NCBI GenBank assembly: GCA_032158125.1 | Contig: JASKOT010000004.1 | Location: 620,001 to 684,000 of the forward strand | Source: Papiliotrema nemorosa | Taxonomy: Eukaryota > Basidiomycota > Tremellomycetes > Tremellales > Rhynchogastremaceae | Direction: 5' to 3' | DNA length: 64,000 nucleotides | Shown here: positions 1-9,403 of the stretch, piece by piece | How positions within the stretch are numbered: the first letter of the stretch is position 1 | Layout: every line of letters begins with the position of its first letter | The notes under the pieces: generated by a model | Told to the model about the DNA's origin: nothing | The model's input: only the letters and a program-made list of their open reading frames with translations | Databases searched by the model: none | Translations under genes and position numbers: made by a program

Positions 1-1198
1 GGAGCCTGATGCCCGTCGATCATTGTTATTTTTTGCTTTGAAGCCAAAAGCCGCTTTGAGCTTGTCCCGCTGGAAAATCAGTTTGAGCTTTCAAAGACCA
101 GGCTAGGACTGACCTTTCTTACGCGAGGTGCATCCCCTTTGAGACTGAGAGAGATGTCAAGGAAGCCCTCATAGGTGTGTGAGACCTGTACATTTAGTGT
201 CAGTCCTGAGCACAGTCTGGACGTACGCTTTTGCAATGTTCGCAGACCACAACGCTTGCGAGAAGACCACCAAATAAGACATCCACAAACGGTACCAGTC
301 TCTCTTCCTCCGGTATCTCCCTCCCTACAGGTTCACTCGCCTGATCCACCAAAGTCGTCCTACTTCCTTCCAGACCCGGTTCTTCCCCTGTCACCCCCAA
401 AAAAGTCACTTTGGTAGGTGAAGCCGGCGCACTAGGCGAAGGCGAAGGTAACGGACTGATCCCATCTTTCCCAGCTCCATTCTTGGTCCCCTTTTTGCCA
501 TGTTTCTTGGTCACAGGTGGAGGAGGTTGAACACGTTTGATGATATCCTTTTCCTCCATCTCCATGGAATCCAAAAGATGTCGCAACAACTCATGAGCGT
601 CCTGTTGCATATAATCGTCGTATTGATCATATTTCCTGGCCATTTCTCTCAAAAGATGATGTAGTCGCATAGACCTCGTGGATGAAGTCTCGCCTGAACC
701 AGACGTTCCTCCACCTGCATCCTTCATCTTCCATGATTTTTGTAAAGACGCCAAGAAAGTTTTGGTGACTGGTAAAAGGGGGTAGAGGGGAGGTTCATTC
801 GCTTCGGGAATCAAGGCGGGTATACGGTGTGAGGGTATGATGGGGGTGGGTAAAAGTGAGATGGGAGCTGGGACGTGCGGACCGGTCGGGGATGAGTTGA
901 GGAGGGATATCAAAGGGGCCGTCGCGCTCAACTGTTTATCAGTGAACAGCGATACGGAGTCACTTACAGCTTGGAAAGTCGAATTGAGGAAACATGTGTT
1001 TTGCTCGTTGACTATTCCGATGGGTTTGAGAGCCGTAGGGAGTCCCAGGGAAGGCATCACAGAGGGCCGACGTGAAGATGGCGCAGAGCTGTTGCCTCCG
1101 CTTTCGACATGTTGTATGGTACTTTTCACATGGCCTTCGGGACTATCAGACGGTATCGATATAGATGGTCGAGGCGTGATCGACGGCGAGGTGGCCAT
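1..1198 (-). CDS. Ubiquitin carboxyl-terminal hydrolase (USP family), 3' end cut by window edge
   Basis: A deubiquitinating cysteine protease of the USP/UBP (C19) family that would cleave ubiquitin from proteins. Visible marks are the Cys box (GIVNEQNTCFLNS), a QQDAHELLRHLLDSM box, and a CEHC motif followed after splicing by VSHTYEGFLDISL. I read exons at 1198-968, 931-227, 185-123 and 69 to beyond the left edge. The introns are 36, 41 and 53 nt; the first is in frame and would be missed by a plain ORF call. I chose the ATG at 1198 (context ACCATGG) over the in-frame ATG at 1255. The catalytic His region lies outside the window. The usual Gly before Asn-Thr-Cys is Gln here. The family is clear; the subfamily is not (USP16/45-like is a guess). 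Confidence 0.88.
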
Positions 1199-1782
1199 GG
1201 TATCCTTCACGGATGTTGCCTCTCGAGTTGAAGCGATGATTGACCAGATTAACAACGATCAAGAGGTCGAGAGATGGTCGAAGAAGTGGAATGGGGGATG
1301 GGATGGGGGGATCTCCTGAACGAGGCGCCGGGCAGATTATGCCGCTTTGGTACGGGCCGAATGGCTGTCAATCGTGTTTGACTTTAATGCCGTGACTATG
1401 CACAGAATACCAGCTGCTCCGACTATGTATCCAGCGTAGAGAGCCAAGTGCGATGCATATGCGCGCAGCTCTCCACACACGGTGACAAAGCGGTCGATAG
1501 CTCGTCAAACGGGTTGCGGGGGCCGCCATAAACGAGGTTGACCCCGACGGCATGGTGTAGAAGGTCGCCCGAGGGAGTGATTATCAACCGACCTTAGACC
1601 TCTTGGTCGACGTGTACAGGAATAGTCACCAATCATGCATGCGCGTGCCGAGACGGCATGGTAGCATACAGGATACACATCATTCCATCGCATAGCATTC
1701 TATCGCACATTGCTACTGCCCCGGACAGCCGTCTCTGGGTTCCCTTGTCCTTACGCAAAACATGGCTTATCGGTATACTGAT
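1199..1782. other. Intergenic, promoter of the USP gene and 3' flank of the RPEL gene
   Basis: About 580 bp between two minus-strand genes. The short ORFs here have no recognisable product and no consistent splice pattern. I see no RNA gene or repeat. Confidence 0.5.
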
Positions 1783-2695
1783 TTATTGGCTTGCAGGCGC
1801 TTCATCAGCTGTAAAGTCAGCAAGATGACGCGTAGAGTGTTAGTGTGTATGCTTACGATTCAAAATGCCCTTCTTGACCAACTCTTCCGCTGTAGGTCGT
1901 TGAGCAATATCCTTCACCAAACGGTCCTACAGGTCTCAGCCAAGTTGTACCCTGAATACTATGCTAAACTCACTCCGAGCATCGACTTTTCCAGCTCGGC
2001 TCGTTTACCAGCAAGGGCGTCTCCTGGAGCTCCTACATCGTCAGCTTTCCGCTCAATTCAACTATCCCCTCTTCGTCTCGCACGTCACATCCACCCAGAT
2101 CATCGATCACACACGCGAGACGTGTTTGCTCAAATTGTCGGAAGATGGCATACGTGCCAACTCACCCTTCAAAATACCCTTCTCTTTCAATTCCTCAGGG
2201 CTAGATCTTTGTTCAAAGAGCTTCTCCAACTTTGCCCTGTCCGTGGGACTCTGAGGCTCAAGATCACTACTTCCATCCACTCCTCCTACAGTCGCCCCTG
2301 TAGGCTTCGGGATCACATTGGGAGCCAGAGCATGCGCCTGCTCATGCGCAGCACCGACGAGCCCACCGGCAGTATTGTAAGCTTGGGTGGAGAGTGATTT
2401 GGTGGTTTGACCGAGGTTTGCCGCAGTCTCAGAGTTGTAAGCTTGAGAAGCGAGGTTCGAGGTCGTGTTGGCTGCTTGGTTCGCCAAATTCGTAGCTGTA
2501 GATACAGCTGATGAGGCTGCTGCTTTGGCTTGGTCGAAGAATCCGGCTGTGAGGTTTATTCGAATGTCCAGGTAGAACAGGAGCCAATGTAGAGTTCAGA
2601 GCGCGGGGAGGATGGGTAGTGATTCAAGCAGGAAACAAGGCATTGTCAGCTTCGAATACTCATCTCAGCATGACCCGTTGGGCGAGCTCACACAT
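1783..2695 (-). CDS. RPEL-repeat protein (two tandem RPEL motifs)
   Basis: A protein of about 179 residues made from five exons: 2695-2692 (only ATG plus T), 2546-2166, 2032-1974, 1926-1857 and 1808-1783. The reading phase fits at every join. The N-terminal two thirds are rich in Ala, Asn, Thr and Gln (start MSGFFDQAKAAAS) and look disordered or helical. The C-terminal part carries two RPEL-like motifs: one at about residues 107-128 (core RSSPEELKEKGIL) and a more canonical one at about 145-170 (core RPTAEELVKKGIL). In animal proteins RPEL motifs bind G-actin; that role in this fungal protein is inferred. The protein ends PDEAPASQ. Confidence 0.85.
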
Positions 2696-3102
2696 GATTG
2701 ATCTTGCGACTGGTGCGCTCTCGAGTGGAATGGAGTGTTGAACGAGACGATGGACAGGCTCGAGGGAATTGCAAGACGGGCTAACTGCGAGCCCAAAGTG
2801 GCAACACTGGACATCAGATGACGTCACAGGATCTGCGCTCGACCAGTAGAGCGCAAAGCACCAAAAATCATTTCAGTCGTGTCCAGATCATGTAGAAGCC
2901 AGTCAGAACACAATAGGAGCAGTCTGCATCGATGCTGCTTACATACACAAAGATAATGGGGGAACAAAAACGAAGAAGAAGGAAACGTAAAAAGGTCGTC
3001 AAATACTAAGGGAATAGCAAGCTTTTGCGGTTTCGTCTCGGTCGTGACTGTTTCTCCCTTCGCTCTCCGCTATTTACTCTAGATATGACCCGCCTGTCCT
3101 CA
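2696..3102. other. Intergenic between the RPEL gene and the medA-like gene
   Basis: About 400 bp holding the promoter of the RPEL gene and the 3' flank of the upstream minus-strand gene. No further gene, repeat or RNA is supported. Confidence 0.5.
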
Positions 3103-6057
3103 TCATTGTGCCAAAGCTGGATACACTACACGAAGGTCGTTGGAACTCGGTTGCCTCGAGTGCGACTCGTGTACATGTGGCAGTTGAGGCGGTTGGTCGT
3201 ACAGCACATTGCCTCCCATGCCGTATGATCCAGCGACATTCGAGTCTTCTGCCCAGTATCCAGATCCAGGCTGAGTGTACGCTTCGCCATTGTCAAAGTT
3301 GACATAATCGTGAGAAGAGTACTTCTCGGAAGAATTTGAATGGCTGGGATTTGACATGGATCGGTAGTGGGATGGTGAGTCTTCGATAGTGGGAATGGTG
3401 CTCGGTTCTTGTGGAGTCTCCGGCATGGCAGAATAAGAGTGCGAGTTTTCGCCATTGAAATTGGACGAGTCTGAACTGGTATGTGAGACCAGCGTCGGGA
3501 CGGAGCCCGAAGAAATGACAGACGAGTTGTTGTGGTAGCTAGAGTCTTGCAGAGGAAGCGGTCCGGGCATTTGCGGCGCAGAGTAAGAGTTGGAAGTGGG
3601 TTGAGGAGTCACTTGGGCGGGGATGGACAAGGCCGCGCCAGTAGGGAATGGATAGCTGGCAGACTGGAATGAGTACAATCCATTGTGCAGAAATGGCAAC
3701 TCACATATTTCCCGATGATCTTCTTCAATGCGGGAGCCAAAATGTCCCATGGGAACACCTTGACATCTTTCTCGATGTTTCTCGGCTTCGGGTTGGGGAA
3801 TCCCATGATCAGCTTGAAAAACTCTTCACTTCCGGGTTTGCTCTTGGAAACGGTGATGGGTCTGAATCCCTCCAAGTTTCGTCGGATTCGATTTTTCTCC
3901 TCGACTGTGAAGCGAGTACCTACTAATGCCTCCAGCAGGTAGATTGCATCAACAGAGGTGACGAAACACTCGTTCTTATCCTCCCGGAAGATGCACGAAA
4001 TGATGATCGATTGTTGCTGCTGCGGGTAGTCTTGTTGAGCCAAGGGTCGAAAGGCGGCGTGAATGGTGGTACCTTCTTGCCTCCTCCAGAATTGTACCAA
4101 ACGTCGTCGGTTTGCCCACTCTTCGTGGCTCCAGCCCTTGGACATGGTATCCAGGTCGCCAGCGAGCTCGAGTCTCGCCTTGGTTGACCCGGAAGTTGTC
4201 GAATAGATGCTGCTGACTGGCGGTGGCATGCCCGGAGCATTAATCTGAGTCGCCCGCATCAGGTTGGGCTGGGTTGGGGCAGGCGAGTAATTGTCAAGAG
4301 AAGGGGCTGAGGGCAGTGTCGGAGTGGTAGCGATATAAGGCGACGAGTATTGACCTTGATCTGTAGGTCAGCTTAGGTCAATACCACCGCTCGGTACTCA
4401 CCAGGGTTGGAGGTGTATAAAGGAGGAGGCGCAAATTGAACTTCTGACGGCGAATCAAACTTGGTGTTTGACAATACGCGACGATGTAGCATATGTGCTG
4501 GTGAAGGTCGATGTGACTCTAGAGCCTCCCCACTTCGCTTGAGCGGATTGGCAGGATTTGTCGCGTATGTTGGTTGGGAAACATCTATGCTGTCAACTAC
4601 TTGTCCCGAGGCATGACAGTCTTGCTCACGTCTTGGTCCGGCGGCCATGTTGTTATACGTAAAATCACCCGACCAAATCGTCTCGACGATAGCATGCGAT
4701 CCATCGAGGACTTGCACATATACTGGAATTTTGCTTCCTCTTCCCATCGTTGCAGCACCAGTGCTGGACCAGCTCGGAACGGCGGCGTTAAGCTGACACG
4801 TCTGTCCTCCATCCACATTTGCGCTGTTCAGAACCATGACTTGGGTCTGGACTGGATGCGTTCCAAAGACGACTCGTAGTGCTCTTCCTTGTGATGCCGG
4901 ATTGTCCGGCGGAGAATTTCCGGAATGTGATGCAGGAGGTGACGGAGGGAAATTGACATCGCATTTGATGGTCATCTGTGTGCCCTGCGCTCCTTCTATC
5001 GGGTGGACTTCGAGTACTTTTACGTGGTGCTCTTCGGGATGAGGGACCGGTGCCGCATTCAGAATGGCGGGCGAGGCGGAAGAGACATGTTCGTGATAAC
5101 TGGGTGACATGTAATGAGGTTGTTGCCTTTGGATCCCGGTGTTTGTCGCGATCGTCTGATAGGAAGAGGAAGCTACGGCGTTGGAGCGACCTGGTGTATG
5201 AGGTGAAAAGGGAGAGGAGGGAGAAGGGGGAGCGTTGTGGTTGAACATGGCCGAGTCCATGCCTGGCGTGCGAGGGACGTATAATGAAGAAGATGAAGAG
5301 GACGCGACAGGAGTTGATAGAAAGGGAGGAGGCGTGTGATGGTAGATGCGAGGGGCAGGCGGCTGATAATGGGACGGGGCTTGCGACGGGGAGTGGTACA
5401 TGTCTGGACAAGCTGTCAGCCTCCACCTTCGCTGTCATGCCATCTCAGCTGGACGAGCCAGTGAGTTTGGGTCGACAACTCACCTGTCAGAGGAGAATGA
5501 GATGGTTGTGCCGGATGTCGAGATGAAGAAGGGTTGGATTGATTAACGCGAGTCAGTTCCGAGACACCGTTTCGACGAGTGAGACAGCCGTCGATCAAAC
5601 AGGCGTTGTCGCAGTCGGTATCGGGATCGATAACACGAGTGGGTATATGTTGTGGAGATGGTAGTGAAGGTTGAGAAGAAAGAGCGTGATCAGCTATTGG
5701 TACATTGGGAACGTCGATGACAAGTGGGGAGAGTGAACGATGGCGACGAAGACGGAGAGAACGTCGAGGGGAAGTGTCTACATGTGGAAGAAGGGTCCTC
5801 TTTCTCTGGCTTGGCTGTGATCGACAATGACGGCTCTGGGCAGAGCCACGAGAAGAGTTATTTGGGAATGAGGAGCAAGTGGTGGTGGTGGTGGTAGTTT
5901 GAATGCGGCGGTAGGAAGGTTGGGCTGGATAAAGCTGTTGCTCTACCAGGCCCTGGTCCTTCTCCTCTTGCCCCTTGACGTCGAGAGGATGCTTCGACGT
6001 CTTTGGCTTGATCCGGTGCGCATGTATCGATGCAGGAGGGTCGGGAGGGTGAGGCAT
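3103..6057 (-). CDS. medA: Medusa (MedA)-type developmental regulator
   Basis: Homologue of the Aspergillus Medusa regulators, nuclear proteins that control conidiation, adhesion and development in filamentous fungi; that role is family knowledge, not shown here. Four exons: 6057-5484, 5403-4402, 4360-3705 and 3663-3103, giving about 930 residues. The diagnostic region is at about 610-744. It contains RRRLVQFWRR, an ISCIFREDKNECFVTSVD segment, VEEKNRIRRNLEGFRP, FFKLIMGFPNPKPRNIEKD and KVFPWDILAPALKKIIGKY. Residues about 320-445 form a TIG/IPT-like segment (starting LEVHPIEGAQGTQM). The N-terminus and the last 180 residues are Ser/Pro/Thr-rich and look disordered. An in-frame ATG at 6150 exists; 6057 was preferred because a CT-rich leader precedes it. 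Confidence 0.88.
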
Positions 6058-6279
6058 GATGATGATGGAGGGAAAATGTAGATTAAACGAGGCGCTAGGA
6101 AGCGTGGAGAAAAGAGACGTAGGTCGAGAGTAGGGACCAGCGAGAGGCAAGGATGCGGCCAGGAAGGCCAGGGTGCACCGGCAAGCCGCCGCCTCTTTAA
6201 TCTTCCGCCTCTACGCCAGATCCGGCCAAGAGAACAGCAAGGTGCTGCTTGCCAGCACAGCAAGGAGAGCGGCATGGAC

Positions 6280-6308
6280 GGGGGGGGATGGTGGGGAGGG
6301 AGGGGGGG
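6280..6308 (+). promoter_or_regulatory. Dense G-tract cluster, possible G-quadruplex, upstream of medA
   Basis: Runs of 8, 4, 3 and 7 G lie within 29 bp, separated by loops of 1-5 nt. This fits the G3+N1-7 quadruplex pattern. It sits about 220 bp upstream of the medA start, on the strand opposite to the gene's sense strand. Function is inferred. Confidence 0.55.
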
Positions 6309-6539
6309 TGGCAAAGAGGGTGTGAATGGCAAACGAGTAGAAATACAAATCAAATGACCGCATGACCCTGAATGGGGGGCGCACAGACCTCTGCTCTCTT
6401 CCCCGCCGGCCTGCTCCGGAAGCGGCAACTTTAAATCCCACTTTCTCGTCGTACCTGCCGCCCATCCTTTCCGGTCGACCCACACCTTAAACCTTGCACC
6501 ACAAACCATGCAGAAGCGCCTTGTGATATGAGGAATCCA

Positions 6540-7392
6540 ACTACTCACAAAAGCCGTTCGACCGATCACAGCGGTAAATACCGTATAGATCACCTCTTCC
6601 TTACCGCCTCTCGTGGCGATTCTCTCGTACACTTTCCACTGGAGCAATATCGATGACGAGTTGAAATCAGTCGAAGCTACAAGGACCAGCCTGTGAATAA
6701 TGGCAAGTGACCAAGAGCGAACAGTGGTGAACGAAAGGTGAGAAGACAGTAGCAGAATTTCCGAGACACCAGGCAGCACTCGAAACCTGCCCAAGGCGTC
6801 TTTATACATATCACTCGAGAGAAGAAAACCGACGTCCCGGCCCTCTTGGACCGTGTCGTCCAGAATGAAATGGACGATTCCTACATCAATTCAGCGCCGC
6901 GTCGGAGGGCAAATTATGACCAAGGCACAAAGATGGCGTTGATCCGATCCTGGCTCGCGATCGAGGGCCCATCTCGAGAGGCTCCATGGGCGTGCCTCTC
7001 GCATTCCATGAAAACTAGCTTGGACAGATTGACATTTCGACCGGATCTCATCGTGCCATTTCACCGATATTCCTTCAGGTAGCGCACGGCCCTTCACGCG
7101 TGACAAATTGGTCAAGACTCAAATCCTGGCTCCGCTCTTATCCGATCTATGCTCGGAGTCCCTGTCCTTTCTAAGACGATTTGACGATTGCTCTTTGCTC
7201 TCGTCCGCACGCCCATCTCGAATGTCGATTGACCTAGAACTCGATTGCCACAATAGAACCCCGGCGACGTTTTAGTGGCGCTATATCTTACAACTAGTCA
7301 AATTCCGGCTTCTTTACGAGAAGAGACCATCCTCTTCCGGCTTCAACCCCCTTTCCACCGAGCATCACGTAACCCTCCGCGCTCGGCGCCAT
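6540..7392 (-). other. Unresolved minus-strand segment with coding-like exons (no recognised product)
   Basis: I do not recognise a gene here. Two stretches read like exons. One follows a TGATGTAG acceptor at about 6884 and begins GIVHFILDDTVQEGRDVGF. The other follows a TTCACAG acceptor at about 6692, encodes LVLVASTDFNSSS and VYERIATRGGKEEVIYTVF, and ends at a GTGAGT donor near 6545. They can be joined in frame if a GTTTCG donor is accepted. A 33-codon ORF starts at 7392, downstream of a TATA box. This may be a small fungal gene or the spliced 5' leader of medA. It could also be chance. Confidence 0.3.
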
Positions 7393-7508
7393 GCCTCCTA
7401 GAGAGATCTAACGCTTCTAGCGGTGTTCGCAATTTACGGTCGGGCAACTTGATGACTGCAGCACCCACGTTGACGAGGGTTCGATCGGTGACGAGAAATT
7501 TCCATCTC

Positions 7509-7516
7509 TATTTATA
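7509..7516 (-). promoter_or_regulatory. Candidate TATA box (TATAAATA), minus strand
   Basis: Read on the minus strand the sequence is GGTATAAATAGAG, a good TATA match. It lies about 120 bp upstream of the ATG at 7392 and could drive a minus-strand transcript across the unresolved 6.5-7.4 kb segment towards medA. No transcript evidence is available. Confidence 0.4.
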
Positions 7517-7629
7517 CCATGGGGGAGACTCTTGGCACAAAGCGCCCCACCCTTGAATTTCAAGCTTAGACAGGCAGCCATACACGCAATTAGAAACGCC
7601 CGGATGGAGTGATGAGAAGGGTGGTCACA

Positions 7630-8285
7630 GAGGGAGGGTGAGGATCATACAACACAGACTCGAACCACGTTTCTGGCAGTACAATTCTCCGGCTCCGGTG
7701 ATCCGAATCACACAGATAGGCTGGGAGAAGCCCTTGCGGTCTGTGACTTCTACAAAACTCAAGCCTTCGGAACGACGAGATCCTCCCTCCCCATGGTCGA
7801 TGAGAACAGCATCGAGCAAATGGACATGTGAGCGGGCGACACCGGCATCGGCGATGGCAGTGTTGGCTATCTTACTTGTCTAGCAGCTCATTGACCTCAT
7901 GGCTGAAGTACCAAGAGATTCAGAACGACTTGGGTGCAGACTAAAAGTCTTTCCAGTGGTGTATCTATACGCGCTCAGGCGAGGTGAGGGACGAGGGAAT
8001 GAGGTGCTGGGGGAAAGAGTGCAGTACATCATGATGGCTGAGATCAATACGTCATTTCGACTTGATATAAGCTGAGTGAGACTGGCCAGGACAACTTCCG
8101 CCGTAAGGATTCGGGCATTTGCGACCTATGTAGGGTGTCATCGCTTGGTGCAGCGAGAACAGACCTCATCAAATCAATTGCTGATATGTGAGCCATAAGC
8201 ACGATATCCTACGTACGTTTTGTAAAGGAGGAACGCAGCACCGATCATCGTACAAGTCATCAACAAGACATCTCGAACTCAATGA
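7630..8285 (+). other. Unresolved plus-strand spliced ORF candidate (no recognised product)
   Basis: A plus-strand exon follows a GGTCACAG acceptor and runs to about 7828. It encodes FSGSGDPNHTDRLGEALAV and PMVDENSIEQMD. A 59-nt GTGAGC...CTAGCAG intron would join it in frame to SLTSWLKYQEIQNDLGAD and a stop, or to further exons such as MRNAAPIIVQVINKTSRTQ ending at 8285. No convincing start codon was found. The minus strand is also open over part of this stretch (SFVEVTDRKGFSQPICVIRI), so the strand itself is uncertain. The rest of 8286-8533 shows nothing clear. Confidence 0.3.
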
Positions 8286-8533
8286 GAAGTATGTCTGTGG
8301 CAATTCATCGCGTCCTCCTTCCCAACCTGACACCCGTGCCAGACAGCGAGTTGGAGGATTGAGCAAAGCGATCAAGCTGGCGTAAGAATTGGCGTGAAAT
8401 AATGAGTGGTGAGCGTGCTCTCCCTAATGCATAAATATGATATGACCGTAAGACTCTTTGCGGATTCTTCTCGAGACGTGATAGTATCGTCTCGTTTCTT
8501 CTGACTATTGTTTGCCGATCGGGAGGAATATGA

Positions 8534-9113
8534 TTACTCGTTGATCTTGGCGAGGATCTCGGAATCCTTGAACAGGTGGAACTCCTTCTTTGTCAGCAAC
8601 AGCCTCTACAGGCAGCAAGTCACGATAAGGATCGAGGACCTGAACTGGCGCAATGGAAAGGGATAACGGAAGAAGGACAACTCACATCCTCTCCGACCTT
8701 GATGGCGTTACCTCCCCATCCTGGTAACAAGACCCGGTCACCAACAGTCACGCTAACAGGAGTGATCACGCCCTCCTTGTTTGGTGCACCTGGACCGACG
8801 GCAATGACGGTAGCCTCAGGAAGGGGCGATTGGGTAGCTGAGGAAGGGAGGAAGAGACCCGTAGCGGTTTTCTACCGAGTCATCCATACCCGAAGACCGC
8901 CTAAAGAGGTGCGAGGACTCACTGTCTCAGCTTTGAAGCGCTGTACAAGGACACGGTCGAGGAGGGGTTGGAGAGATCTGATGTTTTTGAAAGTAGCGGC
9001 CTGTAGAGTCAATAACCTGTCGACGAAATTTCGGATTTGCTCGGGTAAGTGGTCTGGCGAAGTTTGAGATGATTTCGTCGGATCCACCCATTCCCGCGAG
9101 CCAAACTCACCAT
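8534..9113 (-). CDS. HSP10: 10 kDa mitochondrial chaperonin (HSP10, GroES family)
   Basis: Co-chaperonin that caps the HSP60 cage in the mitochondrial matrix and is needed for folding imported proteins. Four exons: 9113-9111 (the start codon alone), 9000-8923, 8871-8686 and 8587-8534, giving 106 residues, the usual length. It starts MAATFKNIRSLQPLLDRVLV. The mobile-loop region reads KTATGLFLP. GDRVLLPGWGG and the C-terminus FKDSEILAKINE match the family. The last intron ends in AAAG rather than the earlier CTGTAG, because only that choice gives the conserved VGEDKEFHLF join. It is divergent from HSP60 across 290 bp. Its intron falls directly after ATG. Confidence 0.97.
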
Positions 9114-9403
9114 GTTGTCGGTGACTGATTCGTCTGTGATCTTTTAGTGGGTCCTCAACGTGCTTGAACTGGTCTGTCGGTAATTTGTTATGGATGTGGA
9201 TTGAGATGAAATGGTAAATCTATTAGCCGACTGTTGGATGCTAGATGATTCCACATTGCACTTTCCCACGGTGTGCCTCCCTTCGCTTTTTTCCAACGTC
9301 TTCTACCCGAACTCCGCCATCGCCCAGATCGACATTTCCATCCTTCCCTCCCCCTGTTTAAACACCCACTCTCCACCTAAAACTTCATCTTCCTCTGCTC
9401 AAA
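9114..9403. promoter_or_regulatory. Shared divergent promoter of HSP10 and HSP60
   Basis: This 290-bp stretch separates the two start codons and must hold both promoters. It is CT-rich towards HSP60. I looked for inverted nGAAn/nTTCn heat-shock elements and saw isolated TTC and GAA units, but no clean three-unit array. Coordinate heat induction is expected for these genes but is not proven by visible sites. Confidence 0.8.

Noticed and set aside
7630..7720. tRNA-like CTCGAACCACG stretch on the minus strand
   Set aside because: It resembles a T-loop, but the flanking arms do not pair and no acceptor or anticodon stem can be drawn.
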